From positions 2,800 through 13,767 of the forward strand of contig CAJUFW010000086.1 of assembly GCA_910585655.1 (NCBI GenBank): a DNA stretch of 10,968 nucleotides, given 5' to 3'. Numbering within the stretch: position 1 is the first letter of the stretch; each line of letters opens with the position of its first letter. Both the position numbers and the translations under genes were made by a program. Source of the DNA: an uncultured Lachnospiraceae bacterium. Its GTDB lineage: Bacteria > Bacillota_A > Clostridia > Lachnospirales > Lachnospiraceae. Positions 1 through 6,519 of this stretch are shown one piece after another. A model generated the notes under the pieces. That model was not told the origin of the DNA. It searched no databases and saw only the letters and a program-made list of their open reading frames with translations.

Positions 1-2604
1 ATCGGCAAAATGCAGACCCGTCGTCGGCTCGTCCAAAATATAAATCGTTTTTCCGGTGCTTCTGCGGCTTAGCTCCGTTGCCAGCTTAATCCGTTGTGCC
101 TCTCCACCGGAAAGCTGCGTGGACGGCTGCCCCAGTTTGACATATCCCAGTCCTACATCATAAAGCGTCTCAATTTTTCTGCGGATAGACGGCAGGTTTT
201 CAAAAAAGCCCAGCGCCTCCTCTACAGTCATATCCAGGACGTCATAAATGTTCTTTCCTTTGTAATGAACATCCAGCGTCTCTCGGTTATAACGCTTTCC
301 GCCGCACACCTCGCACGGCACATAGACATCCGGCAGGAAATTCATTTCGATTTTCAAAATACCATCTCCTGCACATGCCTCGCAACGTCCACCCTTGACG
401 TTAAAACTAAAACGTCCCTTTAAATACCCCTTCGCCTTCGCATCCGGGGTAGAGGCAAACAAATCCCGAATCTGGTCAAATACTCCGGTATACGTTGCCG
501 GATTAGAACGCGGCGTCCGTCCGATCGGCGATTGATCGATTGCGATTACTTTATCCAGCTGATCAATTCCTAAAATATCCGTATGCTTGCCTGGTATTGT
601 CCTTGCCCGGTTCAAATCCCTTGCCAGACGTTTGTATAAAATTTCATTGATTAACGAACTTTTTCCGGAGCCGGATACTCCGGTGATGCAAGTCATCATG
701 CCCAACGGTATCTCCACGTCTATTTTTTTCAAATTGTTTTCTGCTGCTCCCTTGATCGTAAGGAAACCCGTTGGCTGACGGCGTTCCTTCGGCACCGGGA
801 TTTGCAATCGTCCGCTTAAATACGCTCCGGTAATGGACGCCGGATTCTGCTTGATTTCCTCTGCGGTTCCAATGGCGATTACCTCGCCACCGTGCGAACC
901 GGCTCCTGGTCCGATATCCACGATACAGTCTGCCGCATACATCGTATCCTCATCATGCTCTACCACAATCAGGGTATTGCCTAAATCCTTTAGATTTTTT
1001 AACGTGCGGAGCAACTTGTCGTTGTCTCTTTGGTGAAGACCGATACTTGGCTCGTCCAAAATATAAGCGACCCCTACCAAACCGGAACCAATCTGCGTCG
1101 CCAAACGGATACGTTGCGCTTCTCCGCCCGACAAACTGGCTGTCGCCCTTGCAAGCGTTAAATAATCCAATCCTACATCTACCAAAAAGCCCAGTCGGGA
1201 GCGGATTTCCTTTAAAATCATTTCCCCTATTTGCGCCTGTGTCGGTGTCAGCTCCAACGCTATCATAAAATCCCGCAATGTCAAAATTGACATTTCCGTA
1301 ATATCCGCAATATTTTTCTCCCCTACGGTAACAGCCAGAGACTCCTTTTTCAAACGCTTTCCTTTACAGCAGGCGCAAGGAGTCGTCCGCATAAAGGTTT
1401 CATACTCCTGTTTGGAAGAATCCGAACCTGTCTCCCGGTAACGCCGTTCTACGTTGCGGATCAGACCTTCAAATGCCACATCATATACGCCAGTCCCTCT
1501 CTGACCTTTATAATGTACCTTTACCACCCGTCCATCCGTTCCATGGATCAGCATATGGCGAATCTCTGTCGGCAGTTCCTGATATGGTATATCCAGACTG
1601 AACTTGTATTCCTTTGCCAAAGCTTCCAATGTACAATGGGTATAGCTTCCCTTATCTCCGGCAGACTGCCATCCCAAGACGGCAATCGCGCCTTCGTTTA
1701 GACTCCGGCTCTTGTCCGGAATCATTAAATCCTCGTCAAACTCCATTTTGTAGCCGATTCCATAACACTCCGGGCAAGCGCCGAACGGGTTGTTAAACGA
1801 AAAGGTTCTTGGTTCGAGTTCATCTAAGCTGATACCACAGTCCGGACAGGAAAAGCTCTGACTGAAATTCATCGCCTCTCCGTCTATCACATCAACTACC
1901 AGTAATCCGTCTGTCAGTTTCATCGTACTTTCAATCGAGTCCGCCAGACGCTTTTCCATTCCTTCCCTTACTACCAAACGGTCAATGACAATTTCGATGT
2001 TATGTTTTTTGTTTTTTTCCAGCTTAATTTCCTCAGACAACTCATATAGATTTCCGTCTACTCGTACGCGGACATAACCGCTCCGCTTCGCCTGCTCAAA
2101 AATTTTGGCATGTTCGCCCTTTCGTCCCCGTACCACAGGCGCCATAAGCTGTATTCGGGTTCCTTCCGGCAGCTTCATAACCTCGTCTACCATCTGATCC
2201 ACCGACTGCTTGTGAATTTCCCTGCCGCAGTTCGGGCAATGCGGAATCCCAATCCTCGCATAGAGCAGACGCAGATAGTCATAAATCTCTGTCACTGTAC
2301 CGACCGTCGAACGCGGATTTCGATTTGTTGACTTCTGATCGATAGAAATTGCCGGAGATAACCCTTCGATGCTTTCCACATTTGGTTTTTCCATCTGCCC
2401 CAAAAACTGCCTTGCATAAGAAGAAAGCGACTCCATATAGCGCCTTTGCCCTTCTGCATAAATCGTGTCAAATGCCAGAGAAGATTTTCCGGAGCCGGAT
2501 AACCCGGTCAATACCACAAATTCGTCCCGTGGGATGTCTACATTTAACCCCTTTAGGTTATGCTCCTTTGCTCCCCTTATCTTAATATAATGCTTTTCCG
2601 ACAT
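1..2604 (-). CDS. uvrA: UvrABC system protein A (excinuclease ABC subunit A), 3' end outside the window
   Basis: This is the DNA-damage sensor ATPase of nucleotide excision repair, which works as a dimer with UvrB in the cytoplasm. The frame is open for 868 codons from the ATG at 2604 to the window edge; I checked every codon and saw no stop. The family is about 940 residues, so roughly 70 C-terminal residues are missing. Visible landmarks: first Walker A GLSGSGKSS at about residues 34-42; zinc module C253/C256 and C277/C280; an ABC signature LSGGEAQR followed by ILDEPSIGLH; second Walker A GVSGSGKS at 642-649; second zinc module C741/C744 and C764/C767; and the last Walker B, ILDEPTTGLHFAD, ending exactly at the left edge. 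The start is supported by AGGA 8 nt upstream (2613-2616). It lies downstream of uvrB, the usual Firmicutes order, after a 219-nt spacer, and has no convincing promoter of its own, so it is probably cotranscribed with uvrB. Confidence 0.98.
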   Translation of the reverse strand, partial: MSEKHYIKIRGAKEHNLKGLNVDIPRDEFVVLTGLSGSGKSSLAFDTIYAEGQRRYMESLSSYARQFLGQMEKPNVESIEGLSPAISIDQKSTNRNPRSTVGTVTEIYDYLRLLYARIGIPHCPNCGREIHKQSVDQMVDEVMKLPEGTRIQLMAPVVRGRKGEHAKIFEQAKRSGYVRVRVDGNLYELSEEIKLEKNKKHNIEIVIDRLVVREGMEKRLADSIESTMKLTDGLLVVDVIDGEAMNFSQSFSCPDCGISLDELEPRTFSFNNPFGACPECYGIGYKMEFDEDLMIPDKSRSLNEGAIAVLGWQSAGDKGSYTHCTLEALAKEYKFSLDIPYQELPTEIRHMLIHGTDGRVVKVHYKGQRGTGVYDVAFEGLIRNVERRYRETGSDSSKQEYETFMRTTPCACCKGKRLKKESLAVTVGEKNIADITEMSILTLRDFMIALELTPTQAQIGEMILKEIRSRLGFLVDVGLDYLTLARATASLSGGEAQRIRLATQIGSGLVGVAYILDEPSIGLHQRDNDKLLRTLKNLKDLGNTLIVVEHDEDTMYAADCIVDIGPGAGSHGGEVIAIGTAEEIKQNPASITGAYLSGRLQIPVPKERRQPTGFLTIKGAAENNLKKIDVEIPLGMMTCITGVSGSGKSSLINEILYKRLARDLNRARTIPGKHTDILGIDQLDKVIAIDQSPIGRTPRSNPATYTGVFDQIRDLFASTPDAKAKGYLKGRFSFNVKGGRCEACAGDGILKIEMNFLPDVYVPCEVCGGKRYNRETLDVHYKGKNIYDVLDMTVEEALGFFENLPSIRRKIETLYDVGLGYVKLGQPSTQLSGGEAQRIKLATELSRRSTGKTIYILDEPTTGLHFAD

Positions 2605-2623
2605 CTCAATTTTCCTTTCTTTA

Positions 2624-2815
2624 TTTTAGTTCCGTACCATACCAAATAGAAGACTTTCCCTTCGCACATGTGCCATCTCCTATTTTGTATGGTACTGTTT
2701 TTAGTCCCGCAGAAATCAAATTCAGAGGCATTCCTTCGCTTACAAAACTGGCTGTACACACATACATCCAGTTCTGAAGCGCCCTCCTCCTTTGGTTCCT
2801 GCTGTTTTTAGTTCC
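2624..2815. repeat. Structured intergenic element between uvrB and uvrA: two inverted repeats framed by TTTTAGTTCC repeats
   Basis: The 219-nt gap between the uvrB stop and the uvrA ATG is highly structured. TTTTAGTTCC occurs identically at 2624-2633 and 2806-2815, with a one-base variant (TTTTAGTCCC) at 2699-2708. The last two sit in a 14-nt motif, CTGTTTTTAGTTCC at 2802-2815 and CTGTTTTTAGTCCC at 2695-2708. Inverted repeat 1 has 16-nt arms (2634-2649 and 2680-2695, 15 of 16 paired) around the palindrome GCACATGTGC (2664-2673). Inverted repeat 2 has arms 2737-2751 and 2768-2781, giving 14 pairs and one bulged base. In repeat 2 the one non-Watson-Crick position is a G-U pair in minus-strand RNA but C-A on the plus strand, which favours folding in the uvrB-uvrA mRNA. 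No uridine tract follows either hairpin on the minus strand, so neither looks like a simple terminator. The identity of the element is unknown; a dispersed non-coding repeat or an mRNA-processing structure are both possible. Confidence 0.6.
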
Positions 2816-2823
2816 TACTGTGT

Positions 2824-4848
2824 TTATTTCCCGCCTTGTAGGTCATGAAGCTGTTTTTTCAGTTCAAAAATCTGGTCGCGAAGTTCTGCGGCAAGTTCAA
2901 AGTTCAATTCGACTGCTGCCGTGTTCATCTTCTGGGACATCTTGGTAATCAAGGTGGACAGCTCTTTGGCATCCATTGACTCTGCGTCTTTTGTAATGCC
3001 GTAGGCTCCCTTTTCTGCCTTTTTGGAAATGCTGATCAAATCCCGTACTTTCTTTTGAATCGTGGTTGGAGTAATCCCATGCTCTTCGTTGTATGCCATT
3101 TGAATCTGACGACGGCGGTTCGTCTCTCCGATGGCTCGCTCCATAGACTCGGTGATGCGATCTGCATACATCACTACATGTCCCTCGGAATTTCGGGCAG
3201 CACGTCCAATCGTCTGAATCAGTGAGGTTTCTGAACGAAGGAAACCTTCTTTGTCCGCATCTAAAATCGCTACCAGGGTGATCTCCGGGATATCCAGACC
3301 CTCCCGCAACAGGTTAATTCCCACCAGGACATCAAATACATCCATTCGCATATCACGGATGATTTCCGCCCGCTCAAGCGTGTCGATATCCGAATGCAAA
3401 TATTTTACCCGAATTCCCAACTCCCGCATATAGTCGGTCAAATCCTCTGCCATCCGCTTTGTAAGCGTTGTCACCAGCACCTTGTTTTTCTTTTCCGTCT
3501 CCTTTTTGACCTCTGCTACCAAATCGTCAATCTGCCCTGCTACCGGTCGGACGCTGACCTCCGGATCCAGCAGACCGGTTGGTCGGATTACCTGTTCCGT
3601 TCGCAGCAGCTCATGCTGTTCTTCGTAGACAGACGGCGTAGCCGATACGAACATCATACGGTCGATTTTACTCTCAAACTCATCAAAATTCAGTGGACGA
3701 TTGTCCAACGCCGACGGCAAACGAAAGCCATAGTTGACCAGGGTCTGCTTTCTGGAACGATCGCCGGAAAACATTCCCCTCACCTGCGGTATCGTAATAT
3801 GCGATTCATCTACAATAATTAAAAATTCCTCCGGAAAATAGTCCATCAGCGTATTCGGCGTACTGCCTGGCGCCAAACCTGCCAAATGTCTGGAATAATT
3901 TTCAATTCCTGAACAAAATCCTGTCTCTCTCATCATCTCAATATCAAAATTCGTCCGCTCTGAAATCCGCTGTGCCTCTAACAACTGATCTTCCTGGCGG
4001 AAATAACGCACTCGCTCCTCTAGCTCTTCTTCAATATCGCCCAGTGCCTTTTCCATCTTCTCCGGTGAAACGACATAATGAGAGGCAGGAAATACCACGA
4101 CATGCTCCAACATACATTTTACCTCTCCTGTCAGCGGATCAATTTCCGTAATCCTCTCTATCTCATCTCCGAAAAATTCTACCCGCACTGCCTTGTCCGT
4201 ATAGGAAACCGGATAAATCTCTACCACATCCCCGCGTACCCGAAAAGTGCCGCGCTTAAAATCCATATCATTTCGTGTATATTGGATATCTACCAATTTC
4301 CGCAGTACATCATCCCGATCTTTTCTCTGTCCCGGACGAATGGAAACGGTCATTTCCTGATAATCAATCGGATCGCCTAAGCCATAGATACAGGATACAC
4401 TTGCTACAATAATGACGTCCTTCCGCTCCGTCAAAGCTGCCGTAGCAGAATGGCGCAGCTTGTCAATTTCATCGTTGATCGCAGAATCTTTCTCAATATA
4501 GGTGTCCGTAGAAGGCACATAAGCCTCCGGCTGGTAATAATCATAATAGGACACGAAGTATTCCACCGCATTTTCTGGAAAAAACTCCTTAAACTCCCCA
4601 TAAAGCTGCGCGGCAAGCGTCTTATTGTGCGCAATCACCAAGGTCGGAAGATTCAGCTTCTGGATTACATTCGCCATTGTAAAAGTCTTGCCCGAACCGG
4701 TCACTCCTAACAACGTCTGGAATTGGTTGCCCTCTTTAAATCCCTTTACTAAAGCCTCGATCGCCTGCGGCTGGTCGCCGGTAGGCTGGTATTCAGAATG
4801 AAGCTTAAAACAACTTTGTTCCGGGAACGTTTTTTGTTTATTTTGCAA
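2824..4848 (-). CDS. uvrB: UvrABC system protein B (excinuclease ABC subunit B)
   Basis: This is the helicase-fold damage-verification subunit of nucleotide excision repair; UvrA loads it on DNA and it then recruits UvrC. With the TTG start at 4846-4848 the protein has 674 residues, close to the family's usual 660-670. In this numbering: N-terminal FKLHSEYQPTGDQPQAI typical of UvrB; Walker A GVTGSGKT at 48-55; beta-hairpin motif YDYYQPEAYVP at 102-112; Walker B DESH at 347-350; helicase motif VI with QTIGRAARN; and a C-terminal UVR coiled-coil (UvrC-binding) domain at about 630-674. The frame stays open 86 codons upstream to 5106, but that extension runs over a promoter, a hairpin and a strong ribosome binding site and is not UvrB-like. 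GGAGGTGA sits 5 nt before TTG and decides the start. It is likely SOS-regulated (see the LexA-box candidate) and is followed by uvrA. Confidence 0.97.
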   Translation of the reverse strand: MQNKQKTFPEQSCFKLHSEYQPTGDQPQAIEALVKGFKEGNQFQTLLGVTGSGKTFTMANVIQKLNLPTLVIAHNKTLAAQLYGEFKEFFPENAVEYFVSYYDYYQPEAYVPSTDTYIEKDSAINDEIDKLRHSATAALTERKDVIIVASVSCIYGLGDPIDYQEMTVSIRPGQRKDRDDVLRKLVDIQYTRNDMDFKRGTFRVRGDVVEIYPVSYTDKAVRVEFFGDEIERITEIDPLTGEVKCMLEHVVVFPASHYVVSPEKMEKALGDIEEELEERVRYFRQEDQLLEAQRISERTNFDIEMMRETGFCSGIENYSRHLAGLAPGSTPNTLMDYFPEEFLIIVDESHITIPQVRGMFSGDRSRKQTLVNYGFRLPSALDNRPLNFDEFESKIDRMMFVSATPSVYEEQHELLRTEQVIRPTGLLDPEVSVRPVAGQIDDLVAEVKKETEKKNKVLVTTLTKRMAEDLTDYMRELGIRVKYLHSDIDTLERAEIIRDMRMDVFDVLVGINLLREGLDIPEITLVAILDADKEGFLRSETSLIQTIGRAARNSEGHVVMYADRITESMERAIGETNRRRQIQMAYNEEHGITPTTIQKKVRDLISISKKAEKGAYGITKDAESMDAKELSTLITKMSQKMNTAAVELNFELAAELRDQIFELKKQLHDLQGGK

Positions 4849-4853
4849 GAGAA

Positions 4854-4861
4854 TCACCTCC
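4854..4861 (-). promoter_or_regulatory. Strong ribosome binding site fixing a TTG start for uvrB
   Basis: On the minus strand the sequence GGAGGTGA lies 5 nt before TTG (4846-4848). It is the best Shine-Dalgarno match in the upstream region. No ATG in this frame nearby has a comparable site, so TTG is preferred over the far longer open frame. Confidence 0.85.
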
Positions 4862-4892
4862 AATATTTTCTTCTTAAAATCATATCTATCCA

Positions 4893-4906
4893 CTAACGTA
4901 CGCTCT
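4893..4906 (-). promoter_or_regulatory. Weak second LexA-like site downstream of the uvrB -10
   Basis: On the minus strand, AGAGCGTACGTTAG matches 7 of the 10 fixed positions of the Gram-positive LexA consensus CGAACNNNNGTTCG and has a CGTACG palindromic centre. It lies between the -10 and the ribosome binding site, a good place for an operator, but three mismatches make it doubtful on its own. Confidence 0.25.
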
Positions 4907-4917
4907 TTGATTTTAAC

Positions 4918-4946
4918 ATTATACCATAAAGCAAAGCGTTTGTATA
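4918..4946 (-). promoter_or_regulatory. Sigma-A-type promoter of uvrB (extended -10)
   Basis: Minus strand: a perfect TATAAT at 4918-4923 preceded by TGG (extended -10, TGnTATAAT), a 17-nt spacer, and a -35 of TATACA at 4941-4946 (4 of 6 to TTGACA). Transcription would start roughly 60-65 nt before the TTG codon, leaving a short leader with the strong ribosome binding site. Confidence 0.85.
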
Positions 4947-4956
4947 GATATTTTTT

Positions 4957-4970
4957 CAAATGTATGTTCG
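4957..4970 (-). promoter_or_regulatory. Candidate LexA (SOS) box upstream of uvrB
   Basis: On the minus strand CGAACATACATTTG matches the Gram-positive LexA/DinR consensus CGAACRNRYGTTYG at every constrained position but one (A for G at position 10). It lies 10 nt upstream of the -35 hexamer. UvrB and UvrA are classical SOS genes in Firmicutes, so the context fits. Binding is inferred, not shown. Confidence 0.6.
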
Positions 4971-5025
4971 TTATTTCTTCTTTTCTGATTAAGCGGTATT
5001 TTCCATTCGTGCGAGTGTGCATCCC

Positions 5026-5077
5026 GCCCGGAGGGCTTTTTGTATGATAGGGAAGTTTGGAGAACTTTCCTATCATA
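5026..5077. repeat. Stacked inverted repeats in the ctp-uvrB spacer
   Basis: A 15-bp inverted repeat (arms 5043-5057 and 5063-5077, loop TGGAG) has a single non-Watson-Crick position, which is G-U in plus-strand RNA and A-C in minus-strand RNA. Just left of it a small GCCC/GGGC hairpin (5026-5036) is followed on the plus strand by TTTTT. Together with the ctp terminator at 5081-5114, three inverted repeats occupy about 90 nt. No plus-strand gene is present to need a terminator here. The function is unknown. Confidence 0.5.
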
Positions 5078-5080
5078 TAA

Positions 5081-5114
5081 AAAAGGCAATGCCCTCTAAA
5101 AAGCATCGCCTTTT
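5081..5114 (-). terminator. Intrinsic terminator after the S41 protease gene
   Basis: Minus-strand RNA gives AAGGCGAUGC pairing with GCAUUGCCUU (10 bp including one G-U; arms 5103-5112 and 5083-5092, 10-nt loop). The A and T runs extend the stem, and the 3' arm runs into six uridines. It begins 16 nt after the protease stop codon, which suits an operon end. Confidence 0.75.
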
Positions 5115-5130
5115 CCCTTTTGTTTTATTT

Positions 5131-6453
5131 TTATTCCTGTATTCCGATTCCCTTTTTAATCAATTTCACAGCTTCCTGGAGCTGATTGTCTTTCTCTTTC
5201 GGCACTACTGCCTCTTTTTTCATTTCTTCGTCCAAATCCAATTCTACGTCCGGAGTAATGCCGACGCCATGAATGTTGGTTCCTTTTGGAGTAAAATATT
5301 TGGAAATTGTCACCTTCATTGCAGTTCCGTCGTTCAATGGCAAAATCGTCTGTACAATTCCCTTTCCAAACGTCTGTGTTCCTAAAATCGTACCGATTCC
5401 ATAATCCTGGATTGCTCCGGCGAAAATCTCGGAGGCGCTGGCGCTGTTGCCGTTGACCAAAACGACTAACGGCTTGTCAAAGGATTCTTTATCCGTCGAA
5501 TATTCCTCGCTCCGCTCTCCATATTTATTTTCGGTATATACGATAAGTCCCTTTGGCAGCAACCGATCTAACATATCGCAGACCTTATCCAAAAGCCCTC
5601 CTGGATTGTCCCGCACATCTATAATCAGCCCCTTCATTCCCTTCTTTTCCAGATCGTCAAGAGCAGCGCGGAACTGATCGGCTGTCACTTCGTCAAACTC
5701 GGTAATCGTAATATAGCCGATACTGTCTTCCAGCATTTCATATTCTATGGTATCTACCTCAATCTGGCGGCGTTCCAGGCGAAAATCCAAATAGTCGCTT
5801 TCTCCCTCCCGCACCACGGTTACGTTGACAAAGGTTCCTTCCTCTCCTTTGATACGAGAAACCACCGTGTTTAAATCAATACCTGTTACCTCTTCGTCCT
5901 CTACCTTATAAATAATATCTCCCGGCAAAATCCCCTGCTCATAGCTGGAACCATTTGTAAAAGCACGCACTACAGTGATGATTCCGGTCTGGACATTTTG
6001 GCTTACCATTACGCCGATTCCACAGTAGGTTCCAGAAGTTGATTCCATAAATTTCGCATATTCTTCCGCGGTATAATAAACCGTATACGGATCGCCCAGG
6101 CTGCTCACCAGCCCTTTATATAAGCCGTCCTCTACATCCTTTGCAGAAAAATCATTGAGATAATAGGATTCCAACAGCCCCTCTAACAGCTCAAGCTTAT
6201 ATCCTATCGTATCCCAGTTCAGTTCTCCCTGCAGTCCGGTCTGGTGATCTTCCCAACTCGCCCGATCCTCCGAATCTTTATCCTTATCCTTTTTGTCATC
6301 CTTCTGACTATCTGGATTGCCGAGTGTCTGCCCTTGTCTTAGCTGCCTGGAAAGCTCTACGCTCTGCTGTACAAACAATATCCCCAGACACACCAGTAAG
6401 GTCAAGGCGACGCCTGCTCCCAAACCAGCCCAAAATTTCTTATTTCCCTTCAT
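5131..6453 (-). CDS. S41-family C-terminal processing protease (CtpA/CtpB type)
   Basis: This 440-residue membrane-anchored serine protease cleaves or degrades extracytoplasmic proteins from their C-termini. Residues 1-6 are positively charged and about 8-28 form one membrane segment (signal anchor). A lysine- and aspartate-rich stretch at 51-64 follows, then an N-terminal dimerisation-like segment including SLGDPYTVYYTAEEY (118-132), a PDZ domain at roughly 140-230, and the S41 core from about 240. The catalytic triad, by alignment to the CtpB pattern, is S339 (in NSASASEIF), K364 (GKG) and Q368, all present, so it should be active. No C-terminal peptidoglycan-binding domain is seen. The ATG at 6453 begins 66 nt after the M23 peptidase stop; ribosome binding is weak (AGGAAG about 10 nt upstream). 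Linkage to ftsX matches the Bacillus arrangement of ftsEX next to ctpB, and a Ctp next to a LytM hydrolase recalls the envC-ctpA pairing of proteobacteria. Confidence 0.93.
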   Translation of the reverse strand: MKGNKKFWAGLGAGVALTLLVCLGILFVQQSVELSRQLRQGQTLGNPDSQKDDKKDKDKDSEDRASWEDHQTGLQGELNWDTIGYKLELLEGLLESYYLNDFSAKDVEDGLYKGLVSSLGDPYTVYYTAEEYAKFMESTSGTYCGIGVMVSQNVQTGIITVVRAFTNGSSYEQGILPGDIIYKVEDEEVTGIDLNTVVSRIKGEEGTFVNVTVVREGESDYLDFRLERRQIEVDTIEYEMLEDSIGYITITEFDEVTADQFRAALDDLEKKGMKGLIIDVRDNPGGLLDKVCDMLDRLLPKGLIVYTENKYGERSEEYSTDKESFDKPLVVLVNGNSASASEIFAGAIQDYGIGTILGTQTFGKGIVQTILPLNDGTAMKVTISKYFTPKGTNIHGVGITPDVELDLDEEMKKEAVVPKEKDNQLQEAVKLIKKGIGIQE

Positions 6454-6519
6454 TCTAATCCGACTTCCTTCCTGTCACATTTTCGTAACGACCCTAACCA
6501 GTTCAAGCCTCGCCTGTAC

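Noticed and set aside
94..2585. Several plus-strand ORFs of 60-109 codons
   Set aside because: All lie antisense to uvrA, which is open and fully motif-supported across this interval.
2577..2759. 60-codon minus-strand ORF and a second-frame 48-codon ORF (from the ATG near 2765) in the uvrB-uvrA gap
   Set aside because: Both run through the inverted repeats, the first overlaps the uvrA start, neither has a correctly spaced ribosome binding site, and neither resembles a known family.
2605..2823. uvrA-specific promoter (TAAAAT near 2623-2628)
   Set aside because: No -35 match at proper spacing, and the hexamer is part of the repeated GGAACTAAAA motif.
4849..5106. 86-codon upstream extension of the uvrB frame
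   Set aside because: It crosses the uvrB promoter, a LexA-box candidate and hairpins, has no UvrB similarity, and the GGAGGTGA-TTG start gives the normal family length.
5017..5385. 122-codon plus-strand ORF over the ctp 3' end
   Set aside because: It is a shadow of the ctp gene and its terminator; part of its peptide mirrors the minus frame only because of the 15-bp palindrome.
6454..6519. Possible separate ctp promoter (TTGAAC with a downstream AT-rich stretch)
   Set aside because: No acceptable -10 lies at 16-18 nt spacing, so read-through from the M23 gene is more likely.
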